Assembly (NCBI RefSeq): GCF_005870035.1
Contig: NZ_SWJG01000015.1
Location: 1-43,250 of the forward strand
Direction: 5' to 3'
DNA from: Spirosoma lacussanchae
GTDB taxonomy: Bacteria > Bacteroidota > Bacteroidia > Cytophagales > Spirosomataceae
Length of the DNA: 43,250 nt
Shown: one piece after another, positions 25,285 to 33,799 of the stretch
Numbering within the stretch: the stretch's first letter is position 1
Layout: the number at the start of each line of letters is the position of its first letter
The notes under the pieces: generated by a model
Told to the model about the DNA's origin: nothing
The model's input: only the letters and a program-made list of their open reading frames with translations
Database searches by the model: none
Made by a program: the position numbers and the translations under genes

Positions 25285-25575
25285 ATGCAAACGTCTTTGC
25301 CATCGTCATCTTCATCCAGCGCAGAGCCTGCGATGAAAGAACATTGCAGTCATCAGGCAGACTGCTTGAAGATGATCCAGCTGATTCTGGATGGGGAAGC
25401 TACCGAACAGCAGCTCGCCCGACTGAAGGTCAATCTCGAATCATGCAAACCCTGCATCGAGATGTACCACCTCGAAAAAGAAGTAAAAGAGTTGTTGACC
25501 AAACGCATGGAAAAACGGTGTTGCCCCGATCAGTTGGTGGCAACGATCAAAGCCAAGATTCTGACGTTTAGTTAA
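25285..25575 (+). CDS. Small zinc-finger type putative anti-sigma factor
   Basis: A 96-residue soluble protein 80 bases after the sigma factor gene. Cysteines occur as CSHQADC and SCKPC, followed by a helical segment EMYHLEKEVKELLTKRMEKRCCPDQLV. This resembles zinc-finger anti-sigma proteins (zf-HC2, HxxxCxxC), though the usual His before CxxC is Asn here (NLESCKPC), so ligands may come from the first cluster. There is no membrane helix, unlike many anti-sigma factors. ATG at 25333 (MKEHCSHQ) is an alternative start that removes a Ser-rich lead. The role is inferred mainly from position. Confidence 0.72.
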   Translation: MQTSLPSSSSSSAEPAMKEHCSHQADCLKMIQLILDGEATEQQLARLKVNLESCKPCIEMYHLEKEVKELLTKRMEKRCCPDQLVATIKAKILTFS

Positions 25576-25670
25576 GAAAGACATTACACGAATTGGGGTA
25601 ATTAAGGATCTGGCAAGCGCCACCTTGGTTACCCCGATTTTCTTTATAACCGGTAAACCACCAACACACA

Positions 25671-26270
25671 TTGAACGGGAAACTCATCATTTTTTCGGCT
25701 CCTTCAGGTTCTGGTAAGACAACCATCGTCAAGCATCTGCTGGCCGAGAATAACAATCTCGGTTTTTCTATTTCAGCCTGTACCCGCGACCGCAGAGGCC
25801 GTTCGGAACAAAACGGTCAGGATTATTACTTTCTGACGCCTGAAGATTTCAAGCAGAAAATAGATAATCATGAGTTTGTAGAATGGGAAGAAGTGTACGT
25901 CGGTGCGTTCTACGGCACGCTGAAATCAGAAATCGAACGCGTATGGGCCAGCGGCAAACACGTACTCTTCGATGTCGATGTAAAAGGTGGGTTGAAGCTT
26001 AAAGAATATTACGGCGACAAAGCCCTGGCCGTGTTCGTGAAAGTACCCGACGAAGAAACTCTGCGTCAGCGCCTGATTGGCCGCGGTTCCGAAACGGAAG
26101 AAAGTCTGTCGAAGCGCCTGTTCAAAGTGCACTTCGAAATGAGCTTTCAGAACGAGTTTGATGTGATTCTGGTCAATGACGATCTGGAAACGTCGCTTAA
26201 CAAAGCGCAGAAACTGGTTAATGACTTCGTCAACGACGACAAGGTTCCGCCCAAAGCGTCGATTCTGTAA
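25671..26270 (+). CDS. gmk: Guanylate kinase (TTG start)
   Basis: Phosphorylates GMP to GDP (199 residues). P-loop APSGSGKTT (10-18), SACTRDRRGRSEQNGQDYYFLT in the GMP-binding region, FVEWEEVYVGAFYGT, and VLFDVDVKGG. The only possible start in the right place is TTG at 25671: the next upstream in-frame codon of note is a stop at 25647-25649 with no ATG or GTG between, and the P-loop begins 9 residues later. nadD follows 73 bases downstream, also with a TTG start. Confidence 0.95.
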   Translation: MNGKLIIFSAPSGSGKTTIVKHLLAENNNLGFSISACTRDRRGRSEQNGQDYYFLTPEDFKQKIDNHEFVEWEEVYVGAFYGTLKSEIERVWASGKHVLFDVDVKGGLKLKEYYGDKALAVFVKVPDEETLRQRLIGRGSETEESLSKRLFKVHFEMSFQNEFDVILVNDDLETSLNKAQKLVNDFVNDDKVPPKASIL

Positions 26271-26343
26271 GATAAACGGGTTGGGGTAGTCCACTGATGT
26301 TTCGGTGCGTACATACCCCACCGTCATAAACACACGCGTACTC

Positions 26344-26916
26344 TTGAACGTAGGTCTTTTTTTCGGCTCGTTTAATCCGATTCATGTCGGACACCTCATT
26401 ATTGCCGATACTATGGCAACCTCAACCGACCTGGATCAGGTCTGGTTCGTGGTGTCGCCCCAGAATCCATTCAAGAAGACCAAAAGTCTCCTGCATGAGT
26501 TTGACCGGATGGACATGGTTGAGCGGGCCATAGCCGATAACAGCCGACTGAAAGCAACCGATATTGAATTCTCGATGCCCAAGCCGAGCTATACGATCGA
26601 TACGCTTGTGCGACTGTCGGAAAAATATCCGCAGCACATATTCCGGCTCATCATGGGTGAAGACAATCTGGAGCAGTTTGCCAACTGGAAAAACCACGAA
26701 GCCATTCTGGAGTATTACGGTCTATATGTGTATCAACGACCGCGTGCGGCAGAGAGTGCGTTCAAAACCCACCCGAATGTCCGGCTGGTCGAAGCGCCCC
26801 TGCTCGACATCTCAGCCACGTTTATCCGCGAAAGTATCCGCGCCAACCGATCCATCCGGTATATGGTACCCGATGTAGTAGGGGAGATGATCGAGCGTAA
26901 AAAATTCTATTTATAG
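26344..26916 (+). CDS. nadD: Nicotinate-nucleotide adenylyltransferase (probable TTG start)
   Basis: Adenylates nicotinate mononucleotide in NAD synthesis (190 residues). The nucleotidyltransferase motif GLFFGSFNPIHVGHL lies at the N terminus, then VWFVVSPQNPFKK, MGEDNLEQFANWKNHE, and ISATFIRESI carrying the second ATP motif (the usual ISSTxIR). There is no ATG near the start: TTG at 26344 yields MNVGLFFGSFNP, matching the family; GTG at 26305 would add 13 residues. The TTGAAC start matches that of gmk just upstream. Confidence 0.92.
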   Translation: MNVGLFFGSFNPIHVGHLIIADTMATSTDLDQVWFVVSPQNPFKKTKSLLHEFDRMDMVERAIADNSRLKATDIEFSMPKPSYTIDTLVRLSEKYPQHIFRLIMGEDNLEQFANWKNHEAILEYYGLYVYQRPRAAESAFKTHPNVRLVEAPLLDISATFIRESIRANRSIRYMVPDVVGEMIERKKFYL

Positions 26917-26934
26917 CCCCGGAGGGCCGGTAAC

Positions 26935-27351
26935 CTACGGCAATCCGTTCTGGAAGGTGATTTCGGTAGCCAAGCCAATGGCGCTCATCCGAATCGCTAC
27001 CGAGCGGCTGCTCGATTTGGCCCCGACTTTATCGCACTGAGGGCCTCTTTCGAGGTAGTAAACGTAGAATTTCTGGTTCCGATCGGCCAGGATATTGGCA
27101 TCGGGTCGGCCGAGCCATTCGCCGATAGTATTGGCTGTTTTGCCCTTCAGATTCGGAATCTCAGCTCTGAAATCGGCCTCCAGGGCGGAGCGGGTGCCCA
27201 TGCAGCCTCCGCGGTCGCCCCGCCATTTTTTTAGGTTGAGTTTGCCGAACTGATCCGGGACTGTACCGCAGGCCAGCAGGCTCAGGCTCCAGCAAACGAC
27301 AAACAGGCCACCTACCAATCGACGGCCTGCTTCAAACAGGTTCGTATTCAT
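26935..27351 (-). CDS. Lipoprotein of unknown function (BamE/SmpA-like pattern)
   Basis: A 138-residue lipoprotein with lipobox LLAC after the hydrophobic VGGLFVVCWSLS. The mature domain contains LKGKTANTIGEWLGRPDANILADRNQKFYVYYLE, which resembles the GkTxxxVxxxLGxPd...YYy pattern of SmpA/OmlA (BamE) domains, although the match is loose. It starts 8 bases after the M28 peptidase stop (an ATG at 27366 overlapping that stop is also possible), so the two are likely co-transcribed. Conserved Cys residues occur in GGCMGTR and GPQCDKVG. Its function is unknown. Confidence 0.65.
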   Translation of the reverse strand: MNTNLFEAGRRLVGGLFVVCWSLSLLACGTVPDQFGKLNLKKWRGDRGGCMGTRSALEADFRAEIPNLKGKTANTIGEWLGRPDANILADRNQKFYVYYLERGPQCDKVGAKSSSRSVAIRMSAIGLATEITFQNGLP

Positions 27352-27358
27352 AGCCCGC

Positions 27359-28378
27359 TTATTCATTATATACGACCTGGAGCAGCGTTTGACCAACGGC
27401 TTTGAGGGTACCCCGGTCGATGTTGCTCATGGTATCGTCGGCCGTATGCCAGGCCGGGAAAAAGCCTCCTGTACCGGCGTTGGTATGAATGATATCAATC
27501 ATCGGAATTTTGGCAATGGTATTGGGAGCCAGGTGATCGTCAGTAATCTGACCGCCGGGCTGATCGATGAAGTACTGGCTGTAGCCGGCCGCGCTGGCGG
27601 TTTGCCAGACCTTATTCACCACGCTGGGCGCAAACTGCATCGAAAGGCCTTCTTTGGCGAAGGTGGCCCCTTTGGCGCCAACCATATCGAGCAGAATACC
27701 GAAGTAAGCCGTATAGCCGGGTTTATGCAGGTTTTTGGCCCAGTAGCGCGAACCCAGGCAGAAGCCAATGTAGTCGTACTGATTGCCGGTTGCCGGTTCA
27801 AAATCGTTGGCGGCTTTCTCGGAGTTACCCCAGTCTTCGGCGTCGAAGAAGATAATGTCGATACCAACCCCGGGCTTTTTCTGGGCCTGCTGAATGGTGC
27901 GGGCCAACTCCAGCAGCACGCCTACGCCACTGGCGCCATCGTTAGCAGCCGTTACGGGCTTAGACTGGTCAGCCTTATCGGGGTCCTGATCGGCCTGGGG
28001 GCGCGAATCCCAGTGGCTGGCCAGCACGATGCGCTTGGTAGCCTGGGGGTTGATAGTGCCGATGATGTTACGGGCGTTCAGCTTCTTGCCGTCCCAGGTG
28101 GTGGCCACAAAGTTCTGCTCCGTTACTTCGCATCCGAACTGCTTCAGTTTAGCAACCAGGTAATTGCCGGTAGCCACGTGGGCCGGCGTGTTCGGAACCC
28201 GCGGCCCGAAAGCTACCTGCCGGTCAATGTAGGTATAGGCCGAGTCGGCGTTGAACGGCGGAGCCGTTACCTGTACCGGTTGATCCGCAGGCTGGGTAGC
28301 GTCGCTTTGCCTGGGTTTTTCTTTACAGGCGGCCATAACAAGCGCCGTGGCGAGGATACTAAAAAAGAATCTGCTCAT
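27359..28378 (-). CDS. M28 family zinc peptidase lipoprotein (glutaminyl cyclase-like)
   Basis: A 339-residue lipoprotein: signal MSRFFFSILATALVMAAC with lipobox MAAC. The M28 fold is shown by VLASHWDSRPQAD (His, Asp ligands), TAANDGASGVGVLLELAR (bridging Asp), IIFFDAEDWGNS (Glu/Asp), DMVGAKGA and a late His in IDIIHTN. DxHWDSRxxxD and the FDAEDWG segment are closest to the glutaminyl-peptide cyclotransferase-like branch rather than to aminopeptidases. It is tethered in the periplasm or outer membrane. It lies 8 bases after cysS, so it probably shares its transcript. Confidence 0.85.
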   Translation of the reverse strand: MSRFFFSILATALVMAACKEKPRQSDATQPADQPVQVTAPPFNADSAYTYIDRQVAFGPRVPNTPAHVATGNYLVAKLKQFGCEVTEQNFVATTWDGKKLNARNIIGTINPQATKRIVLASHWDSRPQADQDPDKADQSKPVTAANDGASGVGVLLELARTIQQAQKKPGVGIDIIFFDAEDWGNSEKAANDFEPATGNQYDYIGFCLGSRYWAKNLHKPGYTAYFGILLDMVGAKGATFAKEGLSMQFAPSVVNKVWQTASAAGYSQYFIDQPGGQITDDHLAPNTIAKIPMIDIIHTNAGTGGFFPAWHTADDTMSNIDRGTLKAVGQTLLQVVYNE

Positions 28379-28386
28379 ACAGGTAA

Positions 28387-29877
28387 TTACTCTTCGTATG
28401 CCCAGTCGATCTGGTGTTTCATGTCTTTGATGGCCAGTCCCTGCGCTTTGAAGTACGAACGAATCTGGTCTACTTTGTCGTATTGGCGCTGTTCCTTGTA
28501 TTCGCGGTAGAGGGTCAGCAGGCCTTCCAGCACGGGCTGGTTGTCGCTGCCTTCTTCTTTCAGGCCCAATACATCCTGCATGAAGCTGCTGAACGACTCT
28601 TTCAGCAGCGTAAATACATCGTCGCCCAGCGCGGCTGGCTGAAGCTGGTTCAGATACAGCATATTCACGTATTTGAGCAGGGTAAACACCTGCGCAATGG
28701 CTACGGCGGTGTTGAGGTCGTCGTTCATGGCTTCGTAAAACTGCTGAACGGCTTTGCGGACATCTTCCTGTTTGGCCACATCGGCCGATACGCTCTCGTC
28801 GGGCCGGTAGCTCATAGTTTTGACCACCCGCAGTCCATTGGCGAGCCGCCGGTACCCTTTCTGAGCGGCCTTGAGGGCGTCGTTCGAGAAATCGAGGGTG
28901 CTGCGGTAGTGCGACTGCAACATAAAGAAGCGTACGGTCATGGGGCTATACGCCTGCTCGAGTAGGTAGTGACTCCCGGCAAACAGCTCGGCCGGCAGGA
29001 ACGAGTTCCCCAGCGACTTGCTCATTTTCTGACCGTTAACGGTCAGCATGTTGGAGTGCATCCAGTACCGAACGGGGTCGTGGCCGGTAAGTCCGTCGCC
29101 TTGAGCAATTTCGCATTCGTGGTGCGGAAACTTGAGGTCCATGCCGCCCCCGTGAATATCGAACTGTTTGCCGAGGTATTTGGTGCTCATGCAGGTACAT
29201 TCGAGGTGCCAGCCCGGAAAGCCTTCGCCCCAGGGTGAATTCCAGCGCATGATGTGCTCGGGCGAGGCCCGTTTCCAGATGGCAAAATCGAGGGGGTTAC
29301 GCTTCTCCGACTGGCCGTCGAGCTCGCGGGTTTCGTTCAGCAGGTCGTCCAGAATCCGGCCCGACAGTTTTCCGTAGTTGCCGCCCTGCTGGTTGTATTT
29401 ATCAATGTCGAAGTAGACCGACCCGTTCGATTCGTAGGCCAGTTCTTTGGCCAGTAGTGTCTGTACGGCTTCGATCTGCTCTACCATGTGGCCCGTGGCC
29501 GTCGGCTCGATGCTGGGCGGAATGGTGTTGAACTGGGCCATCACCGTGTGGAAATCGTTGGTAAACCGCTGTACAATCTCCATCGGTTCTACTTTTTCCA
29601 GTTTGGCCATGCGCCCGATTTTGTCTTCGCCTTCGTCGCCGTCGCCGACCAGGTGACCTACGTCGGTCAGATTACGGACGTACCGCACTTTATACCCGAT
29701 AAAGGTCAGGTAGCGGTAAAGGGTGTCGAAGGTGAGGAACGTACGAACGTTGCCCAGGTGAACGTAATTGTACACTGTTGGTCCGCAGACGTACATGCCC
29801 ACGTAGGGCGGATTAAGCGGTTCAAACAGTTCTTTTCGGCGGGAAAGCGTATTGTATAGCTTGAGCGGCTGCGTCAT
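28387..29877 (-). CDS. cysS: Cysteinyl-tRNA synthetase
   Basis: A class I synthetase that charges tRNA-Cys (496 residues). Landmarks: MYVCGPTVYNYVHLGNVRT (zinc Cys and HIGH-type HLGN), WHLECTCMS with zinc Cys, DIHGGGMDLKFPHHECEIAQ, and KMSKSLGN. The C-terminal helical domain is complete. It is first in a probable operon with the M28 peptidase and the small lipoprotein. Confidence 0.97.
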   Translation of the reverse strand: MTQPLKLYNTLSRRKELFEPLNPPYVGMYVCGPTVYNYVHLGNVRTFLTFDTLYRYLTFIGYKVRYVRNLTDVGHLVGDGDEGEDKIGRMAKLEKVEPMEIVQRFTNDFHTVMAQFNTIPPSIEPTATGHMVEQIEAVQTLLAKELAYESNGSVYFDIDKYNQQGGNYGKLSGRILDDLLNETRELDGQSEKRNPLDFAIWKRASPEHIMRWNSPWGEGFPGWHLECTCMSTKYLGKQFDIHGGGMDLKFPHHECEIAQGDGLTGHDPVRYWMHSNMLTVNGQKMSKSLGNSFLPAELFAGSHYLLEQAYSPMTVRFFMLQSHYRSTLDFSNDALKAAQKGYRRLANGLRVVKTMSYRPDESVSADVAKQEDVRKAVQQFYEAMNDDLNTAVAIAQVFTLLKYVNMLYLNQLQPAALGDDVFTLLKESFSSFMQDVLGLKEEGSDNQPVLEGLLTLYREYKEQRQYDKVDQIRSYFKAQGLAIKDMKHQIDWAYEE

Positions 29878-29947
29878 GGTAATGGGCTTGCTCGGCTGTT
29901 CGAAACCGGTTGCGTTCGGAACAGCTGAACGACTCGTTTATAGTAGA

Positions 29948-30004
29948 CAAAGCTACGCATTGTTACCCGGAAAATGACGGACCGGGCCAAACTCGCTATC
30001 TTTG
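29948..30004. promoter_or_regulatory. Divergent promoter region between cysS and the acyltransferase gene
   Basis: Two back-to-back -7 elements are seen: TAGCTTTG on the minus strand (29955-29948) toward cysS, and tatctttg on the plus strand (29997-30004) toward the gene at 30101. Neither has a clear TTG at the ideal distance. Confidence 0.4.
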
Positions 30005-30100
30005 CCTACTTGACATGACCAGCGTACACGTGGTAACGAAAACGGGCTCAGGCCTGGGCTTGCCGCTATCCGTTCGTCAGTAACCACGAGTTGATCAGGA

Positions 30101-31303
30101 ATGCAGATCGTAGACGTAGGCACCAATCCGCAATACCAAAAGGAGTTTATTCAGTTTCCGGTTCGTTTATACAAGGCCGATCCCAACTGGATACGGCCGC
30201 TCAACGCCGATGTTGAGGAGGTTTTTGACCCGAAGCGGAACAAGCGGTTCGAGCAGGGCGAATGCATACGGTATCTGCTGCTCAGCGACCGTAACGAAAC
30301 CATGGGGCGCGTGGCGGTCTTCATTGATCATGCCATTGCCAGCCTGGATAACGACCAGCCCACCGGCGGCATGGGGTTTTTTGAATGCATAGACGATCAG
30401 GCGGCTGCGTTTCGGCTGTTCGACGCGGCCAAAGCCTGGCTCCAGAGTCGTGGTATGGAAGCCATGGACGGCCCGATCAACTTCGGCGACCGCGACCGGT
30501 GGTGGGGCTTGCTGGTCGACGGGTTCGACCGCGAGCCCAACTACTGCATGCCGTATACCAAACCCTACTACATCGGTTTCTTCGAGGCTTACGGCTTTCA
30601 GGATTACTTCAAACAATTCACCTTCGGCATTCCAACTACCTGGGCCCGGCTGACCGAAATGTCGCAGTCGGTTAAAGACCGGGCACAGCGTATCTACGAG
30701 AACCCCGACTACTCGTTCCGGACCATTGATAAGAAGCAGCTGCCGGCTGCGGCCGAGCAGTTTCGGCATATTTATAATGCAGCCTGGGGCGGGCACTCGG
30801 GCGTGAAGGAAATGTCGGCCGAGCAGGCGCAGGTGCTGATGCAAAAGCTGAAGCCGGTTATCGACGAGAAAATCATCTATTTTGCTTATTATCAAGGCGA
30901 ACCGGTGGCTTTCTTTGTTTGCCTACCCGAGTTGAACCAGATTTTTAAGCACGTAAACGGCAAACTGAATTTACTCGGCAAACTGACCTTTTTGTGGCAC
31001 GTGTTGCGCAAAACCAACCGTAAGGCGTTTGGAGTCGTGTTTGGCGTAGCGCCCGCGCATCAGGGTAAAGGACTCGAAGCGGCCATTGCGCTCCGGATGC
31101 CGCACGAAGCCGACCACAATCCAAATTTCCAGTACGACACGCTGGAGATGAACTGGGTAGGCGATTTCAACCCAATTATGGTCCGGTTTGTGAGCCAGCT
31201 CGGGTCAACGATCGTTAAGACGCACGTTACCTACCGCTACCTGTTCGATCGGACGAAGCCGTTCAAACGCTGCCCCGTTATCGGCCGGAAGAAGGAAAGA
31301 TAA
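30101..31303 (+). CDS. GNAT-like acyltransferase family protein
   Basis: A 400-residue soluble protein beginning MQIVDVGTNPQYQKEFIQFPVRLYKADPNWI. Segments such as ETMGRVAVFIDHAI, GGMGFFECIDD, AFRLFDAAKAWLQSRGMEAMDGPINF and the C-terminal VFGVAPAHQGKGLEAAIALRM look like two acetyltransferase-type halves; HQGKGLEA resembles the acetyl-CoA loop. Proteins of this type are widespread in bacteria and described only as N-acetyltransferase-like or hypothetical. The substrate is unknown. It appears monocistronic. Confidence 0.7.
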   Translation: MQIVDVGTNPQYQKEFIQFPVRLYKADPNWIRPLNADVEEVFDPKRNKRFEQGECIRYLLLSDRNETMGRVAVFIDHAIASLDNDQPTGGMGFFECIDDQAAAFRLFDAAKAWLQSRGMEAMDGPINFGDRDRWWGLLVDGFDREPNYCMPYTKPYYIGFFEAYGFQDYFKQFTFGIPTTWARLTEMSQSVKDRAQRIYENPDYSFRTIDKKQLPAAAEQFRHIYNAAWGGHSGVKEMSAEQAQVLMQKLKPVIDEKIIYFAYYQGEPVAFFVCLPELNQIFKHVNGKLNLLGKLTFLWHVLRKTNRKAFGVVFGVAPAHQGKGLEAAIALRMPHEADHNPNFQYDTLEMNWVGDFNPIMVRFVSQLGSTIVKTHVTYRYLFDRTKPFKRCPVIGRKKER

Positions 31304-31354
31304 AACGAATAACGGTGTGCTGACGCGTAGTCGGACCACGGTGGGGATCGAAAA

Positions 31355-31385
31355 CCGCAACCAGAATACCGAAAAACTGTAAACC
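31355..31385. repeat. Degenerate intergenic repeat copy
   Basis: aaccagaataccgaaaaact and neighbouring bases share the gaatacc/taaacc words with the copy at 16737-16769. It lies directly before the kinase gene. Confidence 0.4.
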
Positions 31386-31399
31386 AAAAAAGATAAACA

Positions 31400-32317
31400 A
31401 TGAGCTTATTAACCATCGGTTCCGTAGCCTTCGACGCGCTGGAAACGCCCTTTGGCAAAACCGACAAGATCATCGGCGGTGCCGCTACCTATATTACCCT
31501 GTCGGCTTCGTATTTTACGAAGAACAACAACCTCGTTGCTGTGGTAGGCGATGATTTTCCGGAGTCGATGATCCGCGATCTGAACAGCCACGGCGTCAAT
31601 ACCGATGGATTGCAGGTGCGGGCCGGTGAGAAAACGTTTTTCTGGTCGGGCAAGTATCATAACGATATGAACACCCGGGACACCGTTGAGGTGCAGCTGA
31701 ACGTGATGGAGAACTTCGATCCGGTTGTTCCGGATTCGTACCAGGATTGTCAGTACCTGATGTTGGGCAACACGGCCCCGGCTATTCAGAAAACGGTTAT
31801 CGAGCGGCTGAACACCCGCCCCAAACTGATCGTCCTAGACACCATGAACCTCTGGATCGAGATTGCCAACCCGGACCTGATGGCGCTCCTGAAGCTGGTC
31901 GATGTGCTGGTGGTAAATGACGAAGAAGCGCGACAGCTGACCAAAGAATACTCGCTGGTGAAGGCGGCTGCCAAAATCCGCACGATGGGGCCCCAGACGG
32001 TCATCATCAAGAAAGGCGAACACGGTGCGCTGCTATTCCAGGAAGACCGGATCTTCTTCGCGCCGGCGTTGCCGCTCGAATCGGTCTTTGACCCGACCGG
32101 TGCCGGCGATACGTTTGCGGGTGGATTTATCGGTTACCTGGCCAAAACCGATGATATATCGTTCGACAACATGAAGCGGGCCATCATCTACGGGTCGGCC
32201 ATGGCGTCGTTCTGCGTCGAGAAATTCGGGGCTGAGCGGATCATGAACCTGACGCAGGACGAAATCGACGAGCGTGTCAGCGAGTTTGTGAAGCTATCGG
32301 CCTTTGGCCTGAATTAA
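31400..32317 (+). CDS. PfkB family carbohydrate/nucleoside kinase
   Basis: A ribokinase-superfamily kinase of 305 residues. The N terminus LLTIGSVAFDALETPFGKTDKIIGGAATY carries the substrate-side GG motif. The signature 2 motif is DPTGAGDTFAGGFIGYL, with the catalytic base Asp in GAGD, and VVNDEEARQLT is the typical second-domain motif. The substrate (sugar or adenosine-like) cannot be fixed from sequence. A perfect terminator hairpin follows 4 bases after the stop. Confidence 0.9.
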   Translation: MSLLTIGSVAFDALETPFGKTDKIIGGAATYITLSASYFTKNNNLVAVVGDDFPESMIRDLNSHGVNTDGLQVRAGEKTFFWSGKYHNDMNTRDTVEVQLNVMENFDPVVPDSYQDCQYLMLGNTAPAIQKTVIERLNTRPKLIVLDTMNLWIEIANPDLMALLKLVDVLVVNDEEARQLTKEYSLVKAAAKIRTMGPQTVIIKKGEHGALLFQEDRIFFAPALPLESVFDPTGAGDTFAGGFIGYLAKTDDISFDNMKRAIIYGSAMASFCVEKFGAERIMNLTQDEIDERVSEFVKLSAFGLN

Positions 32318-32321
32318 GCAG

Positions 32322-32358
32322 CAGTCGTTGGCTATTGTCAACTAATAGCCAACGACTG
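32322..32358 (+). terminator. Terminator after the PfkB kinase gene
   Basis: A perfect 15-base-pair stem (32322-32336 with 32344-32358) with a 7-base loop is followed by atttattta. The remaining 32359-32622 shows no supportable gene. Confidence 0.8.
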
Positions 32359-32622
32359 ATTTATTTACTCAATTGCCCGGTAGTCATTTGTTGGATGGAC
32401 CGGTTTTGGGGTATCCAGTGTTGTTCTTCACCGTCGGCGTGTTCACGCCAGTCCAGATTTATTCGTACAGCGGCTGTGGTTGTCCGTGACTCAGGTTGTG
32501 GGCAGTGCGCCAGTGTTCTATCAGCAGTCTACACTGGTTTTCAGTCAGGTATTGGTTGTTTACCACTGTCAGGGTTTGGTAGTAAGTAAAACCTCCGGTT
32601 TGCTGATGAATTGACGGAGCGG

Positions 32623-32859
32623 CTACTGTTGGCGAATGGCCATGATAATCAAATCCTGCGTGGTGAGGTTCAGCAGATCGATCAGGCTAATGCCGTACAA
32701 TTGCGATACCTGCTGCAGTACCGTCAGCGACAATTCCGTACGCCCGGTTTCTTTCTTACTATAAGCGGCCTGGCTGACACCAAGCTGAAAAGCAACGTAT
32801 TCCTGCGGGTAGCCGTGAATCTCCCGTAGTTTGCGGATCTTGAGAGCAATTGGGTTCAT
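32623..32859 (-). CDS. XRE-family helix-turn-helix regulator
   Basis: A 78-residue DNA-binding protein consisting of little more than one Cro/C1-type domain: IALKIRKLREIHGYPQEYVAFQLGVSQAAYSKKETGRTELSL, with the helix-turn-helix at QEYVAFQLGVSQAAYSKKE. The chosen ATG places the domain at the N terminus. It is transcribed away from the LytTR response regulator; the 145-base intergenic region contains a 12-base palindrome and direct repeats that could be its operator or that of the response regulator. It may be the regulator of the lanthipeptide locus or independent. Confidence 0.88.
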   Translation of the reverse strand: MNPIALKIRKLREIHGYPQEYVAFQLGVSQAAYSKKETGRTELSLTVLQQVSQLYGISLIDLLNLTTQDLIIMAIRQQ

Positions 32860-32935
32860 GACTTTCTGATTTGAGGTTTTGGTAGCACTTGAACAGTACA
32901 AAACAAACGCAGGCGCTAGCTGACATAAACTTATT

Positions 32936-32967
32936 TCGACCAATTGGTCTGCTTCATCGACCAATTG
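32936..32967 (+). promoter_or_regulatory. Direct repeat operator before the response regulator
   Basis: tcgaccaattg occurs twice, at 32936-32946 and 32957-32967, a 21-base period (two DNA turns). The first copy is part of the perfect palindrome gaccaattggtc (32938-32949). Paired direct repeats with this period are the typical geometry of LytTR-domain binding sites; the palindrome could also suit the XRE protein. Confidence 0.6.
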
Positions 32968-33004
32968 TGTATCGAAGCAGGCTAATGAATATATTGCCGG
33001 TGCT

Positions 33005-33778
33005 ATGAATGAAATCCTGACCTGCTATCTGGTCGACGATGAGTCGCCGGCACACGTGATTATGTCGAAGTACATCAGTCGGATGCCGTACCTGGCATTG
33101 CTGGGCCAGAGCTTCGACCCGTTTGAGGGACTAGAGAAGGTGCAGGCGCTGAAACCTGCTATTTTGTTTCTGGATGTGGAGATGCCCGATATGACCGGGG
33201 TTCAGTTTCTGAAGTCACTGCCGCAGCCGCATCCGATGGTGATTATGGTCACGGCCTCGCCCCAGTTTGCGGCCGAAACCTACGACTTCGATTCGGTCAC
33301 GCATTATCTGCTGAAACCCGTTGGCTTCGACAAATTTCTGGAAGCTATCAACCGCGTTGTTAAACGGTTGGGCTTTGTGCCGAACACCGGTGCTGCCGCG
33401 CCCGTAGCGTCGCCGGTTAGCCAGCCTGCGCAGGCCCCGGCCGACCCGCGCGAGAATGTACCCTACTTCCTGATCAAGGAAGACAAGAAACTGGTGCGGG
33501 TAGCTCCCGAAGATATTGTCTTTGCCGAAGGCATGAAAGATTATCTGAAGCTGCACCTGACCGGCCGTGTGCTGGTCACGCACATGACCATGACCAAGCT
33601 GGAAGACATGTTGCCGCCTTCCCAGTTTTTGCGCGTCAACCGCTCGTTTATTGTGCGTCGGCAGGCCATCAAAGAAATTGACGGTAATCAGATTACTACA
33701 CTTGATGGCAAGAAAGTAGTCATTGGCGTTACCTACCGCGAAACGGTTATGAATGAGCTGAAAAAGAATATGCTATAG
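33005..33778 (+). CDS. LytTR family response regulator
   Basis: A 257-residue two-component regulator. The receiver domain (residues 1-120) has the acidic pair in LVDDE, phospho-acceptor Asp57 in AILFLDVEMPD, Thr83 in VTAS and Lys104 in YLLKPVGF. After an Ala/Pro-rich linker (~125-155), the LytTR DNA-binding domain covers about 160-255 (YFLIKEDKKLVRVAPEDIVFAEGMKDYLKLHL, FLRVNRSFIVRRQAIKEI). The histidine kinase gene follows 21 bases later. Direct repeats upstream and before the lanthipeptide precursor are candidate binding sites. Confidence 0.94.
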   Translation: MNEILTCYLVDDESPAHVIMSKYISRMPYLALLGQSFDPFEGLEKVQALKPAILFLDVEMPDMTGVQFLKSLPQPHPMVIMVTASPQFAAETYDFDSVTHYLLKPVGFDKFLEAINRVVKRLGFVPNTGAAAPVASPVSQPAQAPADPRENVPYFLIKEDKKLVRVAPEDIVFAEGMKDYLKLHLTGRVLVTHMTMTKLEDMLPPSQFLRVNRSFIVRRQAIKEIDGNQITTLDGKKVVIGVTYRETVMNELKKNML

Positions 33779-33799
33779 CCCCAACGTATACGTTTCTAG

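Noticed and set aside
27389..28510. A 373-codon frame antisense to the M28 peptidase and cysS
   Set aside because: Shadow of two well-supported genes; its translation is Gly/Val-rich with no domain.
32335..32589. An 84-codon frame after the PfkB terminator
   Set aside because: Starts inside the terminator stem, has no family features and probably is chance.
32936..32967. CRISPR-like short repeats
   Set aside because: Only two copies with a 10-base gap and no spacer-repeat array or cas genes; better explained as an operator.
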